The notes under the pieces are model-generated. The model worked only from the letters and a program-made list of their open reading frames with translations, searched no databases and was not told the DNA's origin. A stretch of DNA of 6,182 nt from an uncultured Cocleimonas sp. (GTDB taxonomy: Bacteria; Pseudomonadota; Gammaproteobacteria; Thiotrichales; Thiotrichaceae). Each line of letters opens with the position of its first letter. The stretch's first letter is position 1. The position numbers were made by a program, and so were the translations under genes. Below, piece after piece: positions 1 to 5,070 of this stretch. The stretch spans positions 1-6,182 of the forward strand of contig CALJIH010000309.1 of assembly GCA_937974135.1 (NCBI GenBank), written 5' to 3'.

Positions 1-1
1 G

Positions 2-943
2 AATTTTAATGATACTGTCTCTGCAATTGGAGTTAGAGGAAAGAGTAATAATAGTGCCTCTGGTGTTAATGGTAGAAGTGTTAAAACAGCTATCTTTTCA
101 GGAGGACGTTTTGTAGAAACGCAACCCAGAAGATGGACAGAATTTGGGAATGATAGGCAGGCAAAATTTAGTTTTATCGAAATAGGACGTGATGATTGGT
201 CTGTCTATTTGAACGATAATTCTCGTAATGTTCAAATTCAAATTGATCTTCACCGTAAGATGATAGGATATGGTGAAAATAATGGTGCTAAAAGAGATCT
301 ATACAGAATCACATCTTCATCTAAGAAAAGATTAGCTCCAAATCTTGTAAAAGAACTAAAGCCAATCGTACTAAGCTTAGAACAACAATGTTTTAACATG
401 GTCCAAAACAAAGTGTCTTATAATAGATCAGGCAGTAAACGATGGGATCCAAAAAATGTAAAAAATCTTTGTAGAAATACGAGAAATCCGTCACGTACAG
501 TTAGTTGTTTCAAAAGTGGTATACGTAATCATGGAAGTTGGAAAAAATCTGTAAATGACTGTCGAGGAGGTGCATCTGTATCAAAAGCATCAGTTCCGAA
601 ACAAGCACCTGTTCGTCCAACTACTACAAATAATAGTTCTGGTTTACGTACTATTAATGCTGGTCCAATTTGGAATCAAGCAGATGCAAACAACAAATGT
701 CCTAAAATAGCTAAACGAAATAACTCAGTTTGGACGGGACAGTGGTGGACTACTGTGCAGGGTAAGATGTCGGTTTGTCAGGTAAAGTCCGTACAGACAA
801 GAACTGTAAATGCAGGTCCTATTTGGAATCAAGCAGATGCAAATATCAAATGTCCTCAAATTGCACAACAAAATGGAGGAAAATGGACAGGTCAGTGGTG
901 GACTACCGTGCAAGGAAAAATGTCAGTTTGTCAAATTCAGTGA
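2..943 (+). CDS. Multidomain protein with two C-terminal MVL-type mannan-binding lectin repeats (5' end missing)
   Basis: The frame is open from the left edge, so the start lies outside the window; the TTG at 209 is internal. 313 residues are visible. An N-terminal part (bases 2-310) carries motifs such as GRDDWSVYL and VQIQIDLHRKM, which I cannot assign to a named family. A middle part (about 350-575) has four cysteines (residues 130, 157, 169 and 187 counted from base 2). A Ser/Thr/Pro-rich linker follows, then two repeats at 647-784 and 800-940 sharing AGPIWNQADAN, KCP, WTGQWWTTVQGKMSVCQ. These match the cyanobacterial lectin MVL (GPLW..AEAQ..GPKIA, FTGQW), which binds the mannose core of N-glycans. 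Each repeat has two cysteines absent from MVL as I recall it; together with the four in the middle domain they suggest disulfides and an extracytoplasmic location (inference). Arginine is often AGA and the gene looks AT-richer than its neighbours, possibly reflecting transfer. The lectin call is strong; native ligand and role are unknown. Confidence 0.85.
   Translation, partial: NFNDTVSAIGVRGKSNNSASGVNGRSVKTAIFSGGRFVETQPRRWTEFGNDRQAKFSFIEIGRDDWSVYLNDNSRNVQIQIDLHRKMIGYGENNGAKRDLYRITSSSKKRLAPNLVKELKPIVLSLEQQCFNMVQNKVSYNRSGSKRWDPKNVKNLCRNTRNPSRTVSCFKSGIRNHGSWKKSVNDCRGGASVSKASVPKQAPVRPTTTNNSSGLRTINAGPIWNQADANNKCPKIAKRNNSVWTGQWWTTVQGKMSVCQVKSVQTRTVNAGPIWNQADANIKCPQIAQQNGGKWTGQWWTTVQGKMSVCQIQ
647..940 (+). 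repeat. Tandem duplication encoding two MVL lectin repeats
   Basis: Two in-frame units begin at 647 and 800, a period of 153 bases or 51 codons. The protein copies are nearly identical in the stretches AGPIWNQADAN and TGQWWTTVQGKMSVCQ. They differ mainly in the middle, where KIAKRNNSV becomes QIAQQNGGK. Third-position changes are scattered (for example act/acc, cag/caa), so the duplication is not very recent. Two-repeat architecture is also that of MVL itself. Confidence 0.85.
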
Positions 944-985
944 GTTTTAATGTTTGTGTAGAGTTGGTTTAACGAATTTAACCAT

Positions 986-1015
986 AAAAATCCCCGATCT
1001 ATTTCGGGGTTTTTT
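986..1015 (+). terminator. Rho-independent terminator of the lectin gene
   Basis: CCCCGA at 992-997 pairs with TCGGGG at 1004-1009 around a six-base loop. An A-run (986-990) precedes it and a T-run (1010-1015) follows. It lies about 45 bases after the lectin stop codon and separates that gene from the DUF2244 gene. Confidence 0.88.
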
Positions 1016-1080
1016 ATGTTAACTAAAGTAAATTCTTATAATGTATCACTAATTTTTATCTGAATAAGACTGGTGTAAAA

Positions 1081-1098
1081 AATGAATAATTGTTCATT
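1081..1098. promoter_or_regulatory. 18-base near-palindrome upstream of the DUF2244 gene, candidate operator
   Basis: AATGAA at 1081-1086 is the exact reverse complement of TTCATT at 1093-1098. The central AATT (1088-1091) is also symmetric, leaving a single mismatched pair. It sits 28-45 bases before the proposed start at 1126, where a repressor could act. The region is very AT-rich, so chance symmetry is likely enough that this is only a candidate. Confidence 0.25.
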
Positions 1099-1125
1099 CA
1101 TTAATTTTTTTAAAGGCCCAATGTT

Positions 1126-1623
1126 TTGATTAAGATGGTGACAAATCCTGATAACGTAGAAATCACGTTAACCCCAAACCGATCTTTAACAACGGTTCAA
1201 ACACAATGGGTCGTGTTTGCTGTTTGCACGGTTGTGTTTATTATCGCTCTGTTCTGGAGCATGCAAGGTGCTTTTTTAGTGCTGCCTTTTGCAGGTTTGG
1301 ATATTATTTTATTCGCCTATTTCATGTTCAAAATTAATCAAGAAAGTCTGCGTAAGCAATTAATAACTATTGATGATGACAAGGTATTAATCCAATCAGG
1401 GAAAAAAGATATCGAACAAGCACTGACGTTCTCTCGACCTGATACTTATGTGGTGGTTGCTGAACAGAAAGAAAGAAAACCATTAGGGTTGAAGCTTAGT
1501 GATTCACATTCTCATTTTGAATTAGGTTCTTTTCTAACCAACCAAGATAAAATAGAGGCACGCAAGGCGTTAAAGCTCGCTGGTTTAAGAGAAATGAATG
1601 AACAATGGTGGCAACACCGCTGA
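1126..1623 (+). CDS. DUF2244 family two-helix membrane protein
   Basis: 165 residues, a usual length for DUF2244. A short polar N-terminus contains the family-like NRSLT (18-22). Two hydrophobic helices follow at about 28-45 and 49-68, linked by GAFLVLPFAGLD (48-59), which is the hallmark stretch of this family. The remaining ~95 residues form a soluble domain that would face the cytoplasm or periplasm. The function of DUF2244 is not established. I take TTG at 1126 because AAAGG at 1112-1116 lies at a workable distance, and an in-frame TAA at 1111 rules out anything earlier. ATG at 1135 is the alternative, but no clear ribosome site precedes it. The gene stands alone between a terminator on its left and the repeat at 1638, and shows no visible partner. 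Confidence 0.85.
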   Translation: MIKMVTNPDNVEITLTPNRSLTTVQTQWVVFAVCTVVFIIALFWSMQGAFLVLPFAGLDIILFAYFMFKINQESLRKQLITIDDDKVLIQSGKKDIEQALTFSRPDTYVVVAEQKERKPLGLKLSDSHSHFELGSFLTNQDKIEARKALKLAGLREMNEQWWQHR

Positions 1624-1637
1624 AGTATATACTCAGG

Positions 1638-1665
1638 TTAAAAGTTGTTAAAAGTAGGGGGGTGT
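1638..1665 (+). repeat. G-rich intergenic repeat, copy 1
   Basis: It reads TTAAAAGT, TG, then TTAAAAGTAGGGGGGTGT, and starts 14 bases after the DUF2244 stop codon. The 16-base core AAAAGTAGGGGGGTGT (1650-1665) is identical in all three copies in this window. The preceding AAAAGT at 1640-1645 repeats the first six core bases exactly ten bases upstream. AT-rich sequence follows (ATTTATTTAT). No hairpin is visible in it. Confidence 0.85.
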
Positions 1666-1711
1666 CATTTATTTATGTTGCAATGCTTCTCCCAACAATC
1701 ATTCTCTTGTT

Positions 1712-1803
1712 ATGATTATTCGTAACGTCATAGATATAGATTATCAATCATTAAAAATTTCCCGTTAAAACTCAGTCATATCACTTCAGGTTTTCTTGCT
1801 GTA
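1712..1803 (+). other. Unresolved N-terminal coding region of the BenE-family transporter
   Basis: The transporter frame stays open upstream of 1804, back to a stop at 1723-1725. It encodes FPLKLSHITSGFLAVLIGY (from 1759), which matches the family N-terminus (E. coli YdcO has AGFLAVLIGY there). No ATG, GTG or TTG occurs in that frame before 1804; ATT at 1750 is the nearest near-cognate codon. A different frame opens with ATG at 1712 (MIIRNVIDIDYQSLKISR) and stops at 1766. A single lost base between 1712 and about 1765 would join the two frames. So the start is either a rare ATT, or the gene's head carries a one-base frameshift or sequencing error. Confidence 0.6.
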
Positions 1804-2919
1804 TTGATCGGATACACCAGTTCTGTGGCTATTATCTTTCAGGCAGCAACAGCGATTGGTGCAACACAAGCACAACTTAACTCGTGGTTGTTGTCATTAG
1901 GGTTGGGTATGGGAATAACCTGTATCGGGCTCTCGTTTTACTACAAAAAACCAGTGCTGACTGCATGGTCAACGCCTGGCGCCGCGTTACTAGCGACCTC
2001 CTTGGTTGGTGTTTCCATGAGTGATGCGATAGGCGCATTTATGTTTAGCGCGCTGCTGATTATGGTCAGCGGATTCACGGGTAGTTTTGAGCGCATTAGT
2101 AAAATCATTCCATCTGGAATTGCTGCTGCAATGCTTGCAGGGATTTTATTGCAGTTTTGCCTTGAGATATTTACCTATATGCAACAGGAATTCGTTTTAG
2201 TGATAAGTATGTGTATCGTGTATTTGCTCGGGCGTCGTTTTTTTGCTTTATATGCGATTCCTGCAGTACTGGTTGTTGGTATTTTACTGTCTTATATTCT
2301 AGATCTATTCTCAGATAAGCAAATTGATTTAGAATTCGCACAGTTTGTTTTTACCATGCCATCGTTTTCCATAGCGAGCGTAATTAGCATTGGTATCCCA
2401 TTATTTATTGTCACCATGACCTCACAAAATATGCCAGGCATTGCTGTGATGAAGGCTGCTGATTATCATCCACCCATATCACCAATTATTACAGCTACCG
2501 GAGTGACCACATTTTTTCTAGCCCCATTTGGCGGCTTTGCTTTTAATCTAGCTGCCATTACTGCAGCAATATGTATGGGTGATGATGCGGGAAAAGATCG
2601 AGAAAAACGTTATCTGGCATCTGTCAGCGCTGGGGTATTTTATTTAATTGCAGCTTTGTTTGGCGCTACAGTGGTGGCATTATTTACGATCAGTCCTAAA
2701 GCGTTGGTATTACCCCTTGCGGGCTTGGCCTTGTTAACAACACTAGGGAACAGTATGGCAAGCGCCTTAGAGAATCCTGATGGACGTGAGGCAGCTTTAA
2801 TTACATTTCTAGTGACCAGTTCAGGGATGGTTTTCTTTGGAATCGGTTCTGCATTTTGGGGTTTACTTGCTGGTATCTTGGTGCAACAAATCATATCCAA
2901 AAAAAAGGTCTGTCATTAA
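1804..2919 (+). CDS. BenE-family benzoate/H+ symporter
   Basis: A polytopic inner-membrane secondary transporter of the BenE/YdcO family, whose characterised member takes up benzoate with protons. Family-typical stretches, numbered from the TTG at 1804, are TAWSTPGAALL (53-63), MTSQNMPGIAVMKAADY (205-221), APFGGFAFNLAAITAAIC (from 240) and GIGSAFWGLLAG (346-357). About eleven to twelve hydrophobic segments fill the protein. The TTG is only the first canonical start codon: conserved sequence continues upstream (see 1712-1803), and starting here would cut into the first helix. No benzoate catabolic gene is nearby, so the substrate is uncertain; YdcO itself is found without ben genes. The last codons (KKKVCH) overlap the left arm of the terminator for the convergent lipoprotein gene. 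The family call is firm. Confidence 0.92.
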   Translation: MIGYTSSVAIIFQAATAIGATQAQLNSWLLSLGLGMGITCIGLSFYYKKPVLTAWSTPGAALLATSLVGVSMSDAIGAFMFSALLIMVSGFTGSFERISKIIPSGIAAAMLAGILLQFCLEIFTYMQQEFVLVISMCIVYLLGRRFFALYAIPAVLVVGILLSYILDLFSDKQIDLEFAQFVFTMPSFSIASVISIGIPLFIVTMTSQNMPGIAVMKAADYHPPISPIITATGVTTFFLAPFGGFAFNLAAITAAICMGDDAGKDREKRYLASVSAGVFYLIAALFGATVVALFTISPKALVLPLAGLALLTTLGNSMASALENPDGREAALITFLVTSSGMVFFGIGSAFWGLLAGILVQQIISKKKVCH

Positions 2920-2955
2920 AGTTCGACGATAAAATCAAACTATGAAGACAGACCT
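2899..2955 (-). terminator. Probable intrinsic terminator of the minus-strand lipoprotein gene
   Basis: AGGTCTGTC (2906-2914) and GACAGACCT (2947-2955) are a perfect nine-base inverted repeat around a 32-base loop. Read on the minus strand, the stem is followed directly by eight U residues (A-run 2899-2906 on +), as in a rho-independent terminator. It lies about 36 bases past the lipoprotein stop. On the plus strand no U-run follows. The loop is longer than usual. The left arm lies inside the last codons of the transporter gene. A short mobile-element end is an alternative, but no second copy or target duplication is seen. Confidence 0.6.
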
Positions 2956-2990
2956 AAAACTGAAAAAATGAATATTAAACTACTATTTTT

Positions 2991-3725
2991 CTAGTAATAT
3001 TTTTTGTGATGGCGAACCTTGCTTCTGTGTCGGTTTTGATGGTGCTTCCCGTGGTTATAATGCCTAGAGCGTTTGTGATGACGTGATCTGTGATGACGAT
3101 TGTAATGTCTGTATTTGTGTCTGTTTCTGTAATGGCGTGGGTAATGGCGATAATGACGTCTTGGGTAATAATGGTAACCCGAACCAATCACCACCGATGT
3201 AGAAACAGGATAATAAGGACGTTCAACATAAACCACTTCTCGTTGAGTCGTGCCATGGTTGTGCGAATGTTGTGCCGTATTCGTATTTCCTGAGCCACCA
3301 TAATTATGGTTATGTTTACCTGCACCACCTGGATGACTGTGTGAACGATTACCATGTTTATGATTTATTGAAGGTTTTGCAGCCACTTTTTGCTGGTTTG
3401 AATGCGAATGCGACGAGCCACCATGTGAATGACTAGAACCATTGTAGTATGGTGAAGTTTTAGCGTAGCCACGATTAGCAGCGTTTTGCCTATCTTGTTG
3501 GTTGCCGATAGCTCCACCAATTATTCCACCTATTGCCGCCCCAGTAAAAATTTCACGGTCTCTGTTTCTACGATTACCTCGGTAGTCGCGATTTCCTGTT
3601 GCATTACCAATAGCAGCACCGGCTAAAGAACCTATAACGGCGCCAGTTTGTGCATTATTAGAACAACCACTTAACAATAATGCGCCCGATGCAAGTATCG
3701 TTAAGATAATCCCTTGTTTTTTCAT
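2991..3725 (-). CDS. Glycine-zipper lipoprotein with His/Arg/Tyr-rich C-terminus
   Basis: 244 residues. A signal peptide ends in the lipobox LLSGC, so Cys21 would be lipidated; Ser follows it, which under the +2 rule favours the outer membrane. Two glycine-zipper stretches come next (GAVIGSLAGAAIGNATG, about 28-44, and GAAIGGIIGGAIGN, about 62-75), as in 17 kDa surface-antigen/glycine-zipper 2TM proteins. Residues ~95-160 are Ser/Gly-rich with SHSH, KHNH and HSHNH clusters. The last ~60 residues are almost only His, Arg, Tyr, Lys and Asn. I count about 30 histidines. Metal binding, or binding to anionic surface polymers, is a reasonable inference but not shown. The ATG at 3725 is preceded by a good ribosome site (AGAGGA, about 7 bases upstream). 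The gene is monocistronic and convergent with the transporter. The role is unknown. Confidence 0.85.
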   Translation of the reverse strand: MKKQGIILTILASGALLLSGCSNNAQTGAVIGSLAGAAIGNATGNRDYRGNRRNRDREIFTGAAIGGIIGGAIGNQQDRQNAANRGYAKTSPYYNGSSHSHGGSSHSHSNQQKVAAKPSINHKHGNRSHSHPGGAGKHNHNYGGSGNTNTAQHSHNHGTTQREVVYVERPYYPVSTSVVIGSGYHYYPRRHYRHYPRHYRNRHKYRHYNRHHRSRHHKRSRHYNHGKHHQNRHRSKVRHHKKYY

Positions 3726-3826
3726 TTTTAATCCTCTTCTGAATGAACCACTAAAATGATGAATTCACATTAGTTTTCATTAATTTCCTAGGTGTACATA
3801 ATCAATATACGCACGAGAATGAGATT

Positions 3827-3845
3827 TAGGTACAAAATTTACCTA
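3827..3845. promoter_or_regulatory. Inverted repeat in the lipoprotein upstream region
   Basis: TAGGTA (3827-3832) and TACCTA (3840-3845) are exact reverse complements with a seven-base AT spacer. It lies about 100-120 bases upstream of the lipoprotein start and 29 bases (centre to centre) from a second, different inverted repeat. A regulator site is plausible; I do not recognise the motif. Confidence 0.35.
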
Positions 3846-3855
3846 TCTTTACAAA

Positions 3856-3874
3856 CTGTTACATTGCGTAACAG
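3856..3874. promoter_or_regulatory. CTGTTAC/GTAACAG inverted repeat: operator or small hairpin
   Basis: CTGTTAC (3856-3862) and GTAACAG (3868-3874) are a perfect seven-base inverted repeat with a five-base spacer. It lies 131-149 bases upstream of the lipoprotein start codon and spans the end of the possible small ORF at 3859-3975. On the minus strand it is followed by TTTGT, so a weak transcriptional pause or attenuator hairpin is also possible. The GTTAC half-site resembles targets of several response regulators, but no specific assignment is justified. Confidence 0.4.
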
Positions 3875-3975
3875 TGATGTATTTGGGTAAAAAATAAAAT
3901 AACATTGCTTCTTTTGCTATCGAAATAATGACTATAAATTCGTAAAGACGCCGCTCTAGGATAGCTTTTACTCAT
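3859..3975 (-). CDS. Possible 38-residue small protein or leader peptide with a strong ribosome binding site
   Basis: On the minus strand GGAGG (3983-3987) stands seven bases before an ATG at 3975, the best-placed Shine-Dalgarno sequence in the whole window. The frame runs 38 codons: it begins MSKSYPRAASLRIYSHYF, continues through a short hydrophobic VILFF stretch, and ends QIHHCYAM. No signal peptide or known domain is seen. It points the same way as the lipoprotein gene and ends 133 bases before it, inside the inverted repeat at 3856-3874. It could be a genuine small protein, a leader peptide, or the surviving head of a lost gene. Without a conservation test it remains a candidate. Confidence 0.35.
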   Translation of the reverse strand: MSKSYPRAASLRIYSHYFDSKRSNVILFFTQIHHCYAM

Positions 3976-4007
3976 TATTGGTCCTCCTAATTTACTGATT
4001 CAAGTGT

Positions 4008-4035
4008 CTAAAAACGGCTAAAAGTAGGGGGGTGT
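4008..4035 (+). repeat. G-rich intergenic repeat, copy 2
   Basis: It reads CTAAAAACGG, C, then TAAAAGTAGGGGGGTGT. The core AAAAGTAGGGGGGTGT at 4020-4035 is identical to copies 1 and 3. The upstream A-tract (4010-4014) again begins ten bases before the core, although its GT is changed to AC here. GGC at 4016-4018 is shared with copy 3. AT-rich sequence follows (ATTTTTTATT). The G6 tract lies about where a -35 box would be for the TATAAT at 4050. Confidence 0.85.
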
Positions 4036-4049
4036 GATTTTTTATTCGT

Positions 4050-4055
4050 TATAAT
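4050..4055 (+). promoter_or_regulatory. Consensus -10 box (TATAAT) for the thioredoxin-like gene
   Basis: A perfect TATAAT stands 26 bases before the start codon at 4082, predicting a leader of about 20 bases. No -35 consensus exists at the expected distance; that position is occupied by the G-tract of repeat copy 2. If the promoter is real, it may depend on an activator or on the repeat. Confidence 0.45.
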
Positions 4056-4081
4056 CAAATTTTCAGCCCAAAAAGTACTTT

Positions 4082-4450
4082 ATGAGTTTTGTTAAAGAGT
4101 TAGATGAATTTATCTTCTTTGAAACCCTTGCAGATAGCGAGGGGATTGCATTGGTATTTTTTACTGGACCACATTGCGCTTCCTGCCATCATTTAAAAAA
4201 TTTGCTAAATACAGAACACGTTCAATTTACCGAGTACTTTGGACAATCCTCTATTCAATTTAATGCTTATGAAATAAAAGCGGATAAAGCTGCTGCGCTT
4301 GTTAACGAGTTTGGCGTATTTCACTTACCCAGTATGTATATTTACAATAACGGTGAGTTTCATTGCGAATTACAAGCTGAAGCCGTCCCGATGAAAATTA
4401 TGAATGCAATAGAACTGGCGCTAACCCAACCAGCACAGGAAGAGCCTTAA
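4082..4450 (+). CDS. Thioredoxin-like protein with CASC active site
   Basis: 122 residues, about the length of a single thioredoxin fold. The active-site region is VFFTGPHCASCHHLKNLL with a CxxC pair at Cys32/Cys35, and the cis-proline loop is HLPSMYIYNNGE (Pro83). A third cysteine sits at 95. There is no signal peptide, so it should act in the cytoplasm as a thiol-disulfide oxidoreductase; the partner is unknown. GPHCASC differs from the classic WCGPC of thioredoxin, so it is a relative rather than TrxA itself. ATG at 4082 is the first canonical start after an in-frame stop at 4052; only a weak ribosome site precedes it. It is followed 82 bases later by a second redox-fold gene on the same strand, which has its own control region. 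Confidence 0.88.
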   Translation: MSFVKELDEFIFFETLADSEGIALVFFTGPHCASCHHLKNLLNTEHVQFTEYFGQSSIQFNAYEIKADKAAALVNEFGVFHLPSMYIYNNGEFHCELQAEAVPMKIMNAIELALTQPAQEEP

Positions 4451-4466
4451 TAGCAACAGGGGCATT

Positions 4467-4484
4467 TTGTGACAAATATCACAA
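4467..4484. promoter_or_regulatory. CRP-type binding site upstream of the glutaredoxin-like gene
   Basis: TTGTGACAAATATCACAA contains both perfect CRP half-sites, TGTGA and TCACA, with the canonical six-base spacer; the symmetry extends one base further on each side. The centre is at 4475.5. A -10-like TAAAAT at 4504-4509 predicts a transcript start near 4516-4517, placing the site at about -41, the class II activator position. It does not fit FNR (TTGAT-N4-ATCAA). A CRP/Vfr-like protein is the expected ligand (inference). Confidence 0.7.
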
Positions 4485-4503
4485 GTTAAATTCGTGCTAA
4501 GCT

Positions 4504-4523
4504 TAAAATAAAATTTTAAAGGG
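4504..4523 (+). promoter_or_regulatory. -10 box and ribosome binding site of the glutaredoxin-like gene
   Basis: TAAAAT (4504-4509) is a reasonable -10 hexamer. No -35 box precedes it, as expected for a class II CRP-activated promoter. AAAGGG (4518-4523) is the Shine-Dalgarno sequence for ATG at 4533. The predicted leader is only about 16 bases. Confidence 0.5.
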
Positions 4524-4532
4524 ATTATTACT

Positions 4533-5051
4533 ATGATGAATTTTCTAAAAAAACGATTATTCAGTATCACCACAATTATTGGTTTTATAACATTGAGTGT
4601 TTCACCTGTTATGGCTTTTGATTTAGGTAAAATTATAGAAAAGTCTGTTGAAAGGTCAGTGGATAGAAACGTGCGTAATGTTGAAAATAAGGTCACGAGA
4701 GAAATCGATAAAACGGTTGATAAAGCCATTACTTCAATGATTCCTGATCTTAGTATTACTGCGAAAAAAGACGATGGTAAGAAAAAAGATCTATCCAAAG
4801 GCATTGTGATATTTGGTTTTGATGGTTGTCCTAATTGCCAACAAGCGTATTCATTTATGCAAAGAAACAATATTCGTTATCAGATTATGAATCCCCAAGA
4901 AGACGTAAAAGCGGTGCGCATTGCTAAAGAAAATGGCGTTAAAACGGTACCAGTCATTTTTGTTAGTGGTGATAGAGTAGATGGATTTACTGACGCTAGT
5001 TATACCGCATTATTTCAAAAGCATGGTTTGATGGAGCGTAATGATCGATAG
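4533..5051 (+). CDS. Exported glutaredoxin-like protein with N-terminal helical region
   Basis: 172 residues. A signal peptide (KK-R charge, hydrophobic core about 10-24, probable cleavage after VMA at 28) sends it to the periplasm or beyond. Residues ~30-70 form a charged amphipathic stretch (K..EKSVERSVDRNVRNVENK), probably a helix or coiled coil. From ~88 a glutaredoxin-type domain follows: IVIFGFDGCPNCQQAYSF with CxxC at Cys99/Cys102, TVPVIFV with cis-Pro140, and DGFTD near 150-154. It probably acts as a periplasmic thiol-disulfide exchange protein, though glutathione use there is uncertain. Two ATGs stand in tandem (4533 and 4536); either fits the ribosome site at 4518. The CRP-like site suggests control by carbon or energy status. 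It is convergent with the carbonic anhydrase gene, leaving an 11-base gap. Confidence 0.88.
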   Translation: MMNFLKKRLFSITTIIGFITLSVSPVMAFDLGKIIEKSVERSVDRNVRNVENKVTREIDKTVDKAITSMIPDLSITAKKDDGKKKDLSKGIVIFGFDGCPNCQQAYSFMQRNNIRYQIMNPQEDVKAVRIAKENGVKTVPVIFVSGDRVDGFTDASYTALFQKHGLMERNDR

Positions 5052-5070
5052 TTTTGAATAACTTATCGAT
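5044..5070. other. Short inverted repeat spanning two convergent stop codons
   Basis: ATCGATA (5044-5050) and TATCGAT (5064-5070) are exact reverse complements with a 13-base loop. The arms include the stop codons of both convergent genes (TAG at 5049-5051, minus-strand TAA at 5063-5065). The stem is AT-rich and no T-run follows on either strand, so it would at best be a weak bidirectional terminator. Confidence 0.35.

Noticed and set aside
725..972. Minus 62-codon and plus 65-codon frames over the lectin repeats
   Set aside because: Alternate-frame readings of the MVL repeat DNA.
1624..1633. AGTATATACT palindrome just after the DUF2244 stop
   Set aside because: A 10-base AT-rich palindrome is expected by chance here and has no accompanying signal.
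1657..1662. G-quadruplex at the G6 tract
   Set aside because: Each copy has only one G-tract; four nearby tracts would be needed.
1638..1665. G-rich repeat as a REP element or intrinsic terminator
   Set aside because: GTAG followed by a G-run recalls REP starts, but none of the three copies can form a stem, and no T-run follows a hairpin.
2640..2900. 86-codon minus frame inside the transporter gene
   Set aside because: Shadow of a strongly conserved coding region; no ribosome site and no recognisable protein.
2942..2971. Tiny ORF MKTDLKLKK as an insertion-sequence transposase remnant
   Set aside because: Nine codons are too few to assign; the surrounding inverted repeat is better explained as a terminator.
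2975..3293. Open frames in other registers inside the lipoprotein gene (a 70-codon minus frame and a 67-codon plus frame)
   Set aside because: They arise from the low-complexity His/Arg-coding region and give repetitive I/T- or M/V-rich peptides with no ribosome site or domain.
4467..4484. FNR/DNR-type site
   Set aside because: Half-sites are TGTGA/TCACA with a six-base spacer, which fits CRP and not TTGAT-N4-ATCAA.
4421..4870. 149-codon minus frame opposite the glutaredoxin-like gene
   Set aside because: It crosses the CRP site and promoter and mirrors a convincing signal-peptide/CxxC gene; no family resemblance.
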